A stretch of 64,000 bases of DNA from Polyangiaceae bacterium (GCA_020633235.1 JACKEA010000002.1:1116001-1180000), one strand, 5' to 3'; shown: positions 16,516 to 25,283, numbered from the stretch's first letter. The notes: generated by a model not told the origin, from the sequence alone. Program-made: numbers and translations.

Positions 16516-16822
16516 TCTCGACCTCGTGGACGTGAGCGTTGGCGCTGCTGGTCCGGGTCTTGACGGTCTGCCCTTCGCCCAGCTTCTTCATGTCGGCGTC
16601 CTTCAGGACCACGACGTGCTCATGGGTCGCGTCGCCCTTCGCCGCAAAGGTTCCCCCCATGCCGCGCTGTACGGCGTCCGCGGGGATCGTGAGCGCGTGC
16701 CCGTGATTGCCCGAGAACTCCGCCGAGGCTCCGTTGGGGCACACGTTGGATTTCTTGTCGCAGCCCAGCATCGCCGTCGAAAGCGCAACGGCCACCACCG
16801 CCATCGAGTACCTGCTCCACAT
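16502..16822 (-). CDS. Small His-rich lipoprotein, function unknown
   Basis: 106 aa with a signal peptide and lipobox TAMLGC near residue 20, so probably membrane-anchored in the periplasm. The mature part has several His (NHGHALTIP, THEHVVVL, NAHVHEVEIKC) and three Cys, which suggests a cupredoxin-like or metal-binding fold. ATG 16822 is chosen over earlier starts because it begins the signal peptide and has an AGAGGGA site upstream. It converges on the hydrogenase protease gene and overlaps it by 14 nt. A copper or nickel role near the hydrogenase is speculation. Confidence 0.7.
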   Translation of the reverse strand: MWSRYSMAVVAVALSTAMLGCDKKSNVCPNGASAEFSGNHGHALTIPADAVQRGMGGTFAAKGDATHEHVVVLKDADMKKLGEGQTVKTRTSSANAHVHEVEIKCN

Positions 16823-16974
16823 GATGGGTCCCTCTTTTCTCGCGATCACGGATTCACGTTTCGCGCCAAGCCGGAGCCTGCAGCATCCCTCGCCTTCGAC
16901 GCAAGGTTTGCGCTGGCTGCTGCGCGGTTTTGGCGCTTCGGAGCCATGGATCGGGCCTTGCACTCGATCGTCAC

Positions 16975-17616
16975 ATGGAAGCGCCCGGCGCGCTGCTGTT
17001 CGCCACGGATTTCGCGCCCGCGGCCCGCGCGGCTCGCGCCCACGTCCAGCTGCTCGCCACGAGCCTGGACCTCCCCGTGCATCTGGCGCACGTGCTCCCC
17101 GCCCACGGCCACGACGCGGACAGGGGCAAGGCGGAGCGCGGCTTGGATGAAATCGCCGCAGAGCTCTCGGTGCCGGTGGTCGACCGCCAGGTTCTGTTCG
17201 GCAGCGCCGCGGAGGCGCTGATGCACCACGCCGACGCCATCGGCTGCGGATGGATCGTCGTGGGAGTCAGTGGTCATCGCGTGGGCGGCACCGTCGACAC
17301 CATCAGCCGCTTCGCGCGGCAGGCCGTGTGGGTGAGTCGTCCTCGCGCGGATGGCCGCATCACCCGCGTGCTCGCCAGCGAGGCAGACTCCGAAAGCGCG
17401 CGCGACTTGTGCCGGCGCTGGGACGCGGACCTCGAGCTCATGACCGTGACCTCGGGCGAGCTTCTGTTGCGGCGGGCGGTCGAGATCGGCGCAGATCTCC
17501 TGGTCCTGGAGCGGGCGGAGCTCCGGGGACTGCGCCGCGCATACATGGGCGGCGTGGGCGAGCGAATCCTGCACCGCTCGACCTGCTCGGTGCTCATGTT
17601 GCCGCCCCGGAGGTAG
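16975..17616 (+). CDS. Universal stress protein, two-domain
   Basis: 213 aa with two degenerate Usp folds. The first is GALLFATDFAPAARAARAHVQLLA...WIVVGVSGHRVGGTVDTISRFARQAVWVSR; the second ends LLVLERAELRGLRRAYMGGVGERILHRSTCSVLML. The ATP-binding G-x2-G-x9-G-S/T pattern is incomplete in both, so nucleotide binding is uncertain. ATG 16975 starts at the first conserved strand; a frame extension to 16930 lacks family character. It is followed within 3 nt by an acyltransferase gene, in the same direction. Confidence 0.78.
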   Translation: MEAPGALLFATDFAPAARAARAHVQLLATSLDLPVHLAHVLPAHGHDADRGKAERGLDEIAAELSVPVVDRQVLFGSAAEALMHHADAIGCGWIVVGVSGHRVGGTVDTISRFARQAVWVSRPRADGRITRVLASEADSESARDLCRRWDADLELMTVTSGELLLRRAVEIGADLLVLERAELRGLRRAYMGGVGERILHRSTCSVLMLPPRR

Positions 17617-17618
17617 CC

Positions 17619-18452
17619 GTGCCGCTGTCACGCCGAGCCAAGCGCACGCTCAGCCGCCTGCTGGCCCCCGCCGAGCAGCGCGCGCGGGTCGAGCGCGCGG
17701 CGTATCCGGATGCGGGTCATGGCTACGACGCCTTGGGGCTCGAACCGGCGTCCTTCGAGCTGGCGATGGCAGCGGCCTGGCCCCTGTACAGGTACTACTT
17801 TCGAGTCCAGAGCCACGACGCCGTAAACGTCCCCTCCACGGGCGCCGTCATCGTGGCGGCCAACCACAGCGGCATGCTGCCGATCGACGCCGCGCTCTTG
17901 TCGGTGGATCTGTTTCACCGCACGCGACCGCCGCGGATCCCGCGCGTCATCGGCGACCTGTTCATTCCGTTCATGCCCTGGTTCGGAACGGCGATGACCC
18001 GCGCGGGGATGGTCAGTGGCGCTCGAGCCAACGTGCGATACCTGCTGGAGCAGGGTGAGCTGGTGGTGGTGTTCCCCGAAGGCACTCCGGGGATCGGCAA
18101 GGGCTTCTCGCGCAGATACCAGCTCTCGGACTGGCGCGTCGGACACGTGGAGCTTGCCCTCGCGCACGGCGCGCCAATCGTTCCCGTCGGCATCGTGGGG
18201 GCGGAGGAGTGCTGGCCTCAGATCGCGCGCATCGATTCGTTCCATGGCTTCGGCGCGCCGTTCCTGCCGATCCCGGCCACGCCGCTTCCGTTGCCGGTCA
18301 AGGTCCACGTCTACTACGGCGAGCCCCTGCGCTTGGGCCGGGGCGGCGCCGACGACCCCGAGACCGTTCGCGCCGGGGCAGAGCGAGTGAAATCGGCGGT
18401 AGCGCGGCTGCTGGAGCGTGGGCTACGCGAGCGGCGGGGGTGGTTTTCATGA
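17619..18452 (+). CDS. PlsC-like phospholipid/glycerol acyltransferase
   Basis: 277 aa, membrane-associated. The catalytic block is NHSGMLPIDAALL, a known variant in which six residues rather than four separate His and Asp. The substrate motif is VVVFPEGTPG, and IPVG-type strands follow (APIVPVGIVGAEECW). It starts with GTG 2 nt after the Usp stop and overlaps the next gene by ATGA. Paired with a short-chain dehydrogenase, it may remodel membrane lipids, perhaps under stress given the Usp gene upstream. Confidence 0.86.
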   Translation: MPLSRRAKRTLSRLLAPAEQRARVERAAYPDAGHGYDALGLEPASFELAMAAAWPLYRYYFRVQSHDAVNVPSTGAVIVAANHSGMLPIDAALLSVDLFHRTRPPRIPRVIGDLFIPFMPWFGTAMTRAGMVSGARANVRYLLEQGELVVVFPEGTPGIGKGFSRRYQLSDWRVGHVELALAHGAPIVPVGIVGAEECWPQIARIDSFHGFGAPFLPIPATPLPLPVKVHVYYGEPLRLGRGGADDPETVRAGAERVKSAVARLLERGLRERRGWFS

Positions 18453-19429
18453 CCACCACGCTCATCACCGGCGCCACCACGCCTCTCGGTTCGGCCCTCG
18501 CGGAAGCGCTCCTCGAACGTAACGCCGACGCGCGGGTGCTCGCCGTGGGGCTCGAGCGCGAGCCATTGCGGCTTCGCTCTCTCGGACAGCGGCTCAGCTA
18601 CGTGAGCGCAGACCTCACCAAGGAACGCGAGATTCGAGATTTGGTTTTTGGTCCGGCGCGGAACCTCGCGGTCAGCTCGGTGCTACACGGCGCGCATCAT
18701 CGCAGCGCCCACGACACCGGACCGCACGTTCACGCCCTCAACGTGGAGTCCACCCGCACATTGCTGGACCTGCTGGAGCGTCACCCCAGCGTGCGTCGCT
18801 TCGTGTTCGTGAGTCACGCCGACGTGTACCGTATCGACCCCGCGCGAGCCGTGTTGGTTTCGGAGCGCGACCCGCTCGACCTCAGCCCCGACAGTCCGCA
18901 ACGCGTCCGAGATCGCGTGGAGGCGGACCTCACGGTGTGCGCTCGCATGGGGCTCGGTCGCCTTCAGATCGCGGTTCTGCGTTGCTCGGAAGTGTTGGCC
19001 CCGGACTCCGGCAGCCAGCTGTTCGACTATCTGTCGTCTCGCGTGTGTCTGCGCCCACTGGGCTTCGACCCGATGCTCAACCTGCTGAGCCTCCAAGACG
19101 CGGTGTCGGCGCAGATCGCCGCCATCGACTCCGACGCCATCGGCGTGGTCAACATCGCCGGCCTCGACACGCTGCCCCTGTCTCGCGCCATCGAGCTGTC
19201 CGGGCGCTGGGCGCTGGCGTTGCCCGGCGCGCTGCTCGCGCCCCTGTATCGCGTGCGCGCCTCGGCCCTGGGAATGGAATTTCGCTATGACATGAACTAC
19301 CGCCGCTTCCACTTCGGCACCGTGCTCGACGGCCGGCGCGCGAAGGACGTGCTGGGATACGAACCGCGAAGCGGAATCGACTGGGCGGCTCAGAGAGCGT
19401 CTTGGGCAGCGCGCAACACGTCCATGTAG
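18449..19429 (+). CDS. NAD-dependent epimerase/dehydratase (extended SDR)
   Basis: 326 aa with a Rossmann motif TGATTPLGSALAEALL at the N-terminus and a strand RFVFVSHADVYR where classical members have the catalytic YxxxK region; the canonical YxxxK is not clear. It is coupled by ATGA to the acyltransferase gene. Such SDR-acyltransferase pairs are common in actinobacteria and myxobacteria, but the substrate is unknown. The last 40 nt overlap the 3' end of a CBS gene on the other strand. Confidence 0.84.
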   Translation: MTTTLITGATTPLGSALAEALLERNADARVLAVGLEREPLRLRSLGQRLSYVSADLTKEREIRDLVFGPARNLAVSSVLHGAHHRSAHDTGPHVHALNVESTRTLLDLLERHPSVRRFVFVSHADVYRIDPARAVLVSERDPLDLSPDSPQRVRDRVEADLTVCARMGLGRLQIAVLRCSEVLAPDSGSQLFDYLSSRVCLRPLGFDPMLNLLSLQDAVSAQIAAIDSDAIGVVNIAGLDTLPLSRAIELSGRWALALPGALLAPLYRVRASALGMEFRYDMNYRRFHFGTVLDGRRAKDVLGYEPRSGIDWAAQRASWAARNTSM

Positions 19430-19800
19430 CTGACGATGCCCACCAGCTCGTCGCTGTCGGGATCGAGAACCGGGACGGCACCCACTTTGTGGTCGAGCAT
19501 CAAGTCCACCAGCTCTGACAGGTCCGTTTCCGGATGCACGCTGATCACGTCGCCGTTCATGATGGTGGATACCGGCTGATTGAGCTTGGCGGCGATGGCT
19601 CCTGGATTCTCGAGCTCGATCAGCGCGGGCGCCATGAACGCGCGCAGATCACGATCGCTCACGATCCCTATCAGCTCGCTTCCATCGACGACCGGCAGAT
19701 GCCGAACGTCGAGCTCGAACAGGGCGGAAATCACGTCGCTGATCTTTGCTCCTGCGTCGGCGGTGACGGGTTCGGATGTCATGACTTCCTTGACGACCAT
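19390..19800 (-). CDS. CBS-domain pair protein
   Basis: 136 aa, nothing but two CBS motifs (VKEVMTSEPVTADAGAKISDVISALFELDVRHLPVVD and VSTIMNGDVISVHPETDLSELVDLMLDHKVGAVPVLD in parts). Such proteins typically sense adenosine nucleotides. ATG 19800 is preceded by GAGGAG at 8 nt, which rules out the earlier Met at 19836. A sigma-54-type promoter lies at 19832-19847 on this strand. The 3' end overlaps the SDR gene by 40 nt, so the two transcripts are antisense at their ends. Confidence 0.87.
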   Translation of the reverse strand: MVVKEVMTSEPVTADAGAKISDVISALFELDVRHLPVVDGSELIGIVSDRDLRAFMAPALIELENPGAIAAKLNQPVSTIMNGDVISVHPETDLSELVDLMLDHKVGAVPVLDPDSDELVGIVSYMDVLRAAQDAL

Positions 19801-19831
19801 GGGACGAGCTCCTCTTGTGCAGCGAAGACGG

Positions 19832-19847
19832 TGCAACCCGCATGCCG
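19832..19847 (-). promoter_or_regulatory. Sigma-54-type promoter for the 19800 CBS gene
   Basis: The minus strand reads CGGCATGCGGGTTGCA, with GG-N10-GC spacing, a perfect TTGCA -12 box and two mismatches in the -24 box. Predicted start is near 19821, 20 nt before the ATG. Confidence 0.5.
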
Positions 19848-19848
19848 C

Positions 19849-19864
19849 TGGTGTGCGCCTTGCA
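19849..19864 (+). promoter_or_regulatory. Weak sigma-54-type promoter for the 20000 CBS gene
   Basis: TGGTGTGCGCCTTGCA has the correct GG-N10-GC spacing and a perfect TTGCA, but three mismatches in the -24 box. It abuts the divergent site at 19832-19847 and would give a leader of about 125 nt. Confidence 0.3.
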
Positions 19865-19999
19865 GGAACAAGTGCCGTGCCGCCACCACCCTACTCTCTG
19901 CCGCAGCACCGCCACGCGATGAAAAAACTCGTTGCGCAAAGGCTGCGTTGGCAGGGGGTGTCGACGCAGGGCGTGCGCGAGAAACGCTGGAGGTGAGTC

Positions 20000-20773
20000 G
20001 TGAGCTCCGAGAGACAACACCTCGCCGTCAAGCTTCGAAGGGTCGCCAGCGATGACGCGACGGACGTCACCCTGTCGGTGTTCTGTCCCGCGCAAGGTGC
20101 GTCGGTCTCCGTCGAGGAATGCATGACCTGCGACCGCTGCGAGGGCTTGCACGTGGATCCTACGGAGACCGACACGTTCTTGGTCTGTAGCCTCGCAGCC
20201 ATACCCGCGGCAGAAGAACCACGCCCCCCTGCACCAGCCACGACGCCTCCTGACGCAACGCCGGTAACGGAGGTCATGACTTCCGCCGTTCTGTGCGTCA
20301 GCGCGGACACCACGTTGGAAGCCCTGACCAGCCTTTTCCTCGAGCACGGCATCAGCGGCGCGCCCGTCGTCGACGACCAAGGCCGGCCCATCGGCGTGGT
20401 GAGCAAGACGGACCTGCTGCGCGAGATGACGGTTCGCGGCCAAACGGAAGAGGTGGAGTCGAGGACGTTCCGCGTTCATGGATGGGACATCGACCTGGGC
20501 CGGGGCTTCCACCTGGCGGAGGTCGCGCAGGCGCGGGTTCGGGACATCATGATGCCCCTTGCCTACGCACTCCCCGAGAGCGCGCCGTTGAGCCTGGCGG
20601 CCGCGTTGATGGCGCAGGAAGGCGTGCACCGCGTGCCCGTGGTATCCGGAAACGACGGCAGCGTCGTGGGCATCGTGTCGGCGCTGGACGTGCTTCGCTG
20701 GTTGGCTCGCAGCGAAGGCTACTTGGTCCCGCTGGCCAGTGAGAGGGGTCTCAAGGAGCCGGCCAAGGAGTAG
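20000..20773 (+). CDS. CBS-domain pair protein with N-terminal Cys-cluster domain
   Basis: 257 aa. Residues 25-65 hold a compact Cys motif (VFCPAQG..VEECMTCDRCEGL...FLVCS) with five Cys, likely to bind Zn or an Fe-S cluster. A Pro/Ala linker follows, then two CBS motifs (VTEVMTSAVLCVSADTTLEALTSLF; VRDIMMPLAYALPESAPLSLAAALM). Joining a metal/redox sensor to a nucleotide sensor fits low-oxygen control. GTG 20000 has GGAGG 6 nt upstream. The gene ends just before a strong sigma-54-type site that drives the Usp genes. Confidence 0.85.
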   Translation: MSSERQHLAVKLRRVASDDATDVTLSVFCPAQGASVSVEECMTCDRCEGLHVDPTETDTFLVCSLAAIPAAEEPRPPAPATTPPDATPVTEVMTSAVLCVSADTTLEALTSLFLEHGISGAPVVDDQGRPIGVVSKTDLLREMTVRGQTEEVESRTFRVHGWDIDLGRGFHLAEVAQARVRDIMMPLAYALPESAPLSLAAALMAQEGVHRVPVVSGNDGSVVGIVSALDVLRWLARSEGYLVPLASERGLKEPAKE

Positions 20774-20789
20774 CGGCACGCTTGTTGCT
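20774..20789 (+). promoter_or_regulatory. Sigma-54-type promoter for the Usp/sensor-kinase cluster
   Basis: CGGCACGCTTGTTGCT matches TGGCACG-N4-TTGCW at all but the first base, the best match in the window. It starts right after the CBS stop codon; predicted start is near 20800, 14 nt before the GTG at 20814. Genes up to nifJ could be read from it. Confidence 0.65.
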
Positions 20790-20813
20790 GCTCCGAACCC
20801 CAGGAGAACCTCC

Positions 20814-21317
20814 GTGACCCTACCCAAGAAGATCCTCTGCCCCGTCGACCTCTCTTCCTGCTCAGCGCATGCGCTAAATACGGCGCTGAAATTGGCGGAC
20901 ACGATGGGGGGCACCGTGGACGTACTGCACGCCTACCACGTTCCACACTACATTCAGCCCAGCCTGCTGGTTTGGGTCGCGGCGGGCCCGCGGCCGGTGT
21001 GGGAGATCGCCGAGGAGCAGGCCGTCGCGGAGCTGGACGCATTTTTGGCTCGCGTGGCAAAAGACCGCGCGGCGGGAATACCCACCGAGATCGTGCACGG
21101 AGATCCCACCGCAACCATCTTGACGGTGGCCGAGCGCGACGGTCACGATCTGATCGTGATGGGCACTCACGGACGAACCGGCGCCAAACGGGTGCTGCTC
21201 GGCAGTGTCGCCGAGGGCGTCGTGCGCCGAGCAATCTGCCCCGTGCTCACGGTGCCGGAAGCCGCAACCTTCGAGCCCGCCGTCGTGAGGGCCGACGCAC
21301 CCGTGCTCAGAACGTAG
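20814..21317 (+). CDS. Universal stress protein (ATP-binding type)
   Basis: 167 aa single Usp domain. It starts KKILCPVDLSSCSAHALNTALKLAD and carries the full nucleotide-binding signature GTHGRTGAKRVLLGSVAE (G-x2-G-x9-G-S), so it belongs to the ATP-binding class. GTG 20814 has AGGAG 7 nt upstream. It is the first gene after the strong sigma-54-type promoter and is followed 9 nt later by a paralogue. Confidence 0.9.
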   Translation: MTLPKKILCPVDLSSCSAHALNTALKLADTMGGTVDVLHAYHVPHYIQPSLLVWVAAGPRPVWEIAEEQAVAELDAFLARVAKDRAAGIPTEIVHGDPTATILTVAERDGHDLIVMGTHGRTGAKRVLLGSVAEGVVRRAICPVLTVPEAATFEPAVVRADAPVLRT

Positions 21318-21326
21318 GAGAGCATC

Positions 21327-21791
21327 ATGCATCAGCTGCGAAAGATCCTCGTCCCCATCGACTTCTCGACGTGCTCTCGCGTGGCGCTCGATCGTGCGGC
21401 GGAGCTCGCCAAGAGCTTCGGGGCGTCCGTCGATCTATTGCACGTGTGGGAAGCGCCCGCGTTCGTCGCCCCGGAGGCAATGGTGGGCGTGGCAGGGAGC
21501 AGCCAGACCCTGTCTCAGCTGGCCAGAGAGCACGCGGAAAATGCCATGCGTGATTTCGTCAGCGCCGCCAAGGAAGAGGGCGTGAACATCGGGACCTCCT
21601 TCGTGGAGCAAGGGGACGCCGCCAAGACCATCGTGGAGCTGGCGGACCGAGAAGGCTACGACTTGATCGCGCTGGGCACCCACGGCCGCACCGGACTGGC
21701 TCACCTGCTCCTGGGGAGCGTCGCGGAAAAGGTCGTGCGCCGTTCCAGTCGTCCGGTGCTCACCGTTCGGGAACGCGCCGAATCCAGCTGA
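21327..21791 (+). CDS. Universal stress protein (ATP-binding type)
   Basis: 154 aa, close in plan to the preceding Usp: KILVPIDFSTCSRVALDRAAELAK at the start and GTHGRTGLAHLLLGSVAEKVVRR at the end, with an intact ATP motif. TAGGAG lies at good distance before ATG 21327. The adjacent tandem Usp genes probably arose by duplication and may form hetero-oligomers. Confidence 0.92.
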   Translation: MHQLRKILVPIDFSTCSRVALDRAAELAKSFGASVDLLHVWEAPAFVAPEAMVGVAGSSQTLSQLAREHAENAMRDFVSAAKEEGVNIGTSFVEQGDAAKTIVELADREGYDLIALGTHGRTGLAHLLLGSVAEKVVRRSSRPVLTVRERAESS

Positions 21792-21831
21792 GCTACTTCA
21801 GTCGCGGCGACCGCTGAGGCATGCTGCACCC

Positions 21832-23004
21832 ATGGAGATTGGGGCGTCCAAGCTCGCCAGCTTGCAGCAGTACGTTGCCTTCGACGAAGAAACGGCCAAT
21901 CTGATCCGGGCATTTCAGCCCGTGGCGAAGCCGCACTTCACCGCCATCATCGACGACTTCTACGCCACCATCGAGGCCCACCCCGAGGCGCGTCAGGTCA
22001 TCACCGGCGGTAGGCCGCAGATAGAGCGCCTGAAGGGGACCCTCGTCGGCTGGCTCGAGTCCGTGCTGTCCGGCAACTACGACGCGGACTACCTGGCGCG
22101 CCACGCGCGGATCGGCCGGGTCCACGTCCGGATCGGACTACCTCAAGAGTTCATGTTCACCGCAATGAACCGCATTCGGTCGCGGCTCATCGAAGTGGTG
22201 CACGAGCAGCTCGCGGAGCCGAACGCGAGGGTGCGCACCGCGCAGGCCGTCAACCGCATCCTCGATCTGGAGTTGGTGATCATGCTCGACACCTATCGAG
22301 AGGATCTGACAGAGAAGGCTCGAGCGGCAGAGCGGTTGGCCACCATTGGCCAGTTGGCGGCAAGCATAGGTCACGAGCTGCGGAACCCGTTGGGCATCAT
22401 CGAGTCTTCGCTGTTCTTGATGCGGCAACGCATGAAGCGTGCGGAAATCAGCGACGAACACCTCGACAAGCACTTGGGCAAGATCGACGTGCAGGTGAAG
22501 AACTGCACCCGTACGATCTCGAACCTATTGGATCTCGCACGCAACAAGCCACCCACGCTGGAACACCTGCGCCTCCGACCTTTCCTCGAGAAGCTGTCGG
22601 AGGAGGCAGAGGCGTCCAACAAGCTCGAGGTGGAGATCGACGTCCCTGACGCTCTCGAGGCCCACGTGGACCCGTTCGATCTCGTGCACGTGGTGACCAA
22701 CCTGCTCTCGAACGCGGTGCAGGCCCAACCCGGCGGCGCTCGCGTGTGGATCAGCGCCCGTGCAGATCGCGGTGGAACGGAGCTCCGCGTCAGGGATGAC
22801 GGGCCTGGCATTCCTTCGGACATCCGCCGCCGGATCTTCGACGCGCTGTTCACCACCAAGGCTCGGGGCACCGGTCTGGGTCTGGCGTTGTGCCGGCGCA
22901 TCGTGGACGCCCACGGGGGAGAGATGGATCTCGAAGACACACCCCGGGGCGCCAGCTTTCGGCTCTGGTTTCCCGAGCGGAACGACCCTGCCGCTGACGC
23001 CTGA
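21832..23004 (+). CDS. Globin-coupled sensor histidine kinase (putative O2 sensor)
   Basis: 390 aa, no membrane segment. Residues 1-155 form a protoglobin/globin-sensor domain; the hallmark RHARIGRVHVRIGLP places the proximal heme ligand at His98. The kinase half follows: H-box IGHELRNPLG with His181, N-box NLLSNAVQA, G1 DDGPGIP and G2 GTGLGLALC. All catalytic boxes are intact. It lies 40 nt after two Usp genes and before three receiver-containing proteins. The likely role is heme-based sensing of O2 (or NO/CO) and phosphorelay control of the anaerobic gene block. Confidence 0.88.
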   Translation: MEIGASKLASLQQYVAFDEETANLIRAFQPVAKPHFTAIIDDFYATIEAHPEARQVITGGRPQIERLKGTLVGWLESVLSGNYDADYLARHARIGRVHVRIGLPQEFMFTAMNRIRSRLIEVVHEQLAEPNARVRTAQAVNRILDLELVIMLDTYREDLTEKARAAERLATIGQLAASIGHELRNPLGIIESSLFLMRQRMKRAEISDEHLDKHLGKIDVQVKNCTRTISNLLDLARNKPPTLEHLRLRPFLEKLSEEAEASNKLEVEIDVPDALEAHVDPFDLVHVVTNLLSNAVQAQPGGARVWISARADRGGTELRVRDDGPGIPSDIRRRIFDALFTTKARGTGLGLALCRRIVDAHGGEMDLEDTPRGASFRLWFPERNDPAADA

Positions 23005-23060
23005 GCCTCCCCAACCAGAGCGCTTGCCGTCCTCACGGCCTGGCTCTACGGTTAGGAGCC

Positions 23061-23777
23061 GTGGATGAGCCGCTCCGAGTCTTGCTCGTGGAGGATGACG
23101 AAGATCTGGCCGAGAACCTGGCAGAGATCTTGGACGGGCTCGGCTACGCGCCGTCCATCGCCACTTCGGCCGAAGACGCGTTGAAGCTCGTCGCGGCCGA
23201 GCGCGTCGACGGCATCATCACGGACTACCGCCTGCCAGGGCGTGGCGGGGTGGAGCTTCTGAACGAGCTCCGCGCCACAGGTTTCGCGGGGCCGGTCGTG
23301 ATGATGAGCGGCTACATGGACCACGCCACGGTGAACCAGGCCCTCAAAGATGGCGCGTTGGACGTGCTGCCGAAGCCCGTGGATCTAGAACGGCTCTCTC
23401 GACTGGTGGCAGAGTTCAGCCGCGCCGGCGCACGTATCTTGATTGTCGACGACAACCGTGAGCTGGCGGAGAACATCGCCGAGGTCCTCGCTGCGCACGG
23501 CTTCGAAGCGATCGTCGCGGGCTCCGAGAGAGAAGCACTGGATCAGCGCTCCTTGACCCAGCTGGCGCTGGTGGATCTTCGCCTTCCGGACGCCTCCGGC
23601 GTGGACGTGGCGGAGCGGCTCGCTGCGCGGGATCCCAGGATCAAGATCCTGTTCATGACGGCATTCGACGAAGAGGCGCGAAGGGCGGAGACCGGCGGCC
23701 GGTTGCCGTGCATCGAGAAGCCCTTCGACGTTCAGCAGCTGGTCGAACAGATCCGACAGGCGGCAACCAGCGGATGA
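23061..23777 (+). CDS. Tandem receiver protein (REC-REC), no output domain
   Basis: 238 aa made of two receiver domains. The first has acidic pocket EDDED, phospho-Asp55 in ITDYRLPG and Lys105; the second has VDDNRE, Asp172 in VDLRLPD and Lys220. No DNA-binding or enzymatic domain follows. GTG 23061 has TAGGAG 2-8 nt upstream. It probably shuttles phosphate between the globin kinase and the REC-PAS kinase that overlaps its stop. Confidence 0.88.
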   Translation: MDEPLRVLLVEDDEDLAENLAEILDGLGYAPSIATSAEDALKLVAAERVDGIITDYRLPGRGGVELLNELRATGFAGPVVMMSGYMDHATVNQALKDGALDVLPKPVDLERLSRLVAEFSRAGARILIVDDNRELAENIAEVLAAHGFEAIVAGSEREALDQRSLTQLALVDLRLPDASGVDVAERLAARDPRIKILFMTAFDEEARRAETGGRLPCIEKPFDVQQLVEQIRQAATSG

Positions 23778-25198
23778 AAGAGGCGAAAGTCCTCGTCGTC
23801 GACGACAACGTCGACCTAGCTGAGAATGTCGTCGCGATCTTGAAGGAGATCGAAGCGTTCGAGCTGGACTGCCTGTTGGCCCACAGCGGCGAGCTGGCGC
23901 GGAGCCGCTGCCAGGAGCTCGGTCAGTCCCTCGATCTGGCGCTCTTGGATCTGCGCCTTCCGGACACGGACGGTCTGAGCCTGGTTCGGGAGATGCGACA
24001 GCACTGCCCGCGGATGGAAATCGTCATCATCACGGGGGACGCCACGGTAGAGAGCGCGATCGCCGCGGTGAGCCACGGCGCCTTCGCCTACGTGGTGAAG
24101 CCCTTCCGCCCCCAAGACTTGATGCACACGGTGGAGCGGGCCCTGGCCAAGGTCGCGCTGATCCGAGAGCGCGAGACCCTACGCCACGAGCTCGAGCAAT
24201 CCGAGCTGCACCATCGGGAGGTGGTGGAAGCGGTCCCCGCTCTGGTGCTGGCCCTGGATGCCGGCGGGCGCATCGTGCTCTGGAACCGTCGCTTGGAGGA
24301 GATCACCGGGCAATCGCGAGAAGCCATGGTCGGCCGTCCCGGACTCGACATCGTGGGAAGCGGTGGGGATCGGCGTCTGGCGGCTGCAGACGGAACTCAA
24401 CACTTGATCCGCTGGCAGCTGGCGCACGTGGGCGCCCGGCAGTCGGAGATGATCTACGCCATCGGCATCGACGTGACGGACGAACGGGCCATGCTGCGCC
24501 GGACGTTGCGTGCGGAGCGGCTGGCAGCCGTGGGAACGCTGGCCGCTGGCCTGGCTCACGAGGTCCGCAATCCCCTGAATTCCGCAACGCTTCAGCTCCA
24601 GGTGCTGCGTCGCCGGATCGAGAAGGGCCAAGCTACGGGAGAGAGCCTGCTCCGGGTGGTCGCCATCGTGGTGGACGAGATCCAGCGTTTGGAACGACTA
24701 GTGAAGGACTTCCTGGCCTTCGCCCGGCCGAGCCCCCTCGACGTCCAACCCGCCTCGCTCGACGATCTGATGGGGTCGGTGGTCGAGCAGGTGCGGCCAG
24801 AGGTGACGGAAGCCAGCGTCGAGCTGGTCGCCAAGCTGGATGCCCGGACGGCAGCAGTCGAGGTCGATCCCGAGCGGCTGCGGCAGGTGCTCCTGAACCT
24901 GGTGCGGAACGCCCTGGAGGCGATGGGTGGGAGCGGCACCCTCACCGTACGAACCCGGCTGGAAACCGACGACAGCGCCGCCATCGAAATCGTGGACACA
25001 GGCCCCGGGATCCCGGAAGACGCCCCCATTTTTGACGCGTTTTACACGACCAAGGAAGCCGGCACGGGTCTCGGGCTGGCCATCGTCCACCGCATCGTGG
25101 AGGAACACGGTGGCAGCATCGGTTTCGAGTCCCGGCCCGGACGAACCTGCTTCACGGTGCACCTTCCGTTGGTTCACGGGCCGATGACCCTGCGGTAG
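23774..25198 (+). CDS. REC-PAS-histidine kinase hybrid
   Basis: 474 aa. An N-terminal receiver (Asp59 in LLDLRLPD, Lys109) is followed by a PAS domain (about 145-235, EVVEAVPALVLALDAGGRIVLWN). The NtrB-like kinase core has His262 in LAHEVRNPLNSATLQ, N-box NLVRNALEA, G1 DTGPGIP and G2 GTGLGLAI. It overlaps the tandem-receiver gene by ATGA. The kinase core is of the type that often partners NtrC-like sigma-54 activators, which fits the promoters nearby, but no activator is encoded here. Confidence 0.88.
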   Translation: MKEAKVLVVDDNVDLAENVVAILKEIEAFELDCLLAHSGELARSRCQELGQSLDLALLDLRLPDTDGLSLVREMRQHCPRMEIVIITGDATVESAIAAVSHGAFAYVVKPFRPQDLMHTVERALAKVALIRERETLRHELEQSELHHREVVEAVPALVLALDAGGRIVLWNRRLEEITGQSREAMVGRPGLDIVGSGGDRRLAAADGTQHLIRWQLAHVGARQSEMIYAIGIDVTDERAMLRRTLRAERLAAVGTLAAGLAHEVRNPLNSATLQLQVLRRRIEKGQATGESLLRVVAIVVDEIQRLERLVKDFLAFARPSPLDVQPASLDDLMGSVVEQVRPEVTEASVELVAKLDARTAAVEVDPERLRQVLLNLVRNALEAMGGSGTLTVRTRLETDDSAAIEIVDTGPGIPEDAPIFDAFYTTKEAGTGLGLAIVHRIVEEHGGSIGFESRPGRTCFTVHLPLVHGPMTLR

Positions 25199-25283
25199 CT
25201 GCGCAGATTCTTCGTCCCCACCGGGAACACGCGCAGGGCAAGCGTCACCCTGCGTCACCCATCCTGAGAAAAGCCAAGATCCG

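Noticed and set aside
16947..16962. Sigma-54-like TGGATCGGGCCTTGCA before the 16975 Usp gene
   Set aside because: Spacing is right, but the predicted transcription start (about 16973) is only 2 nt from the ATG, which would leave no leader. Listed here as unproven.
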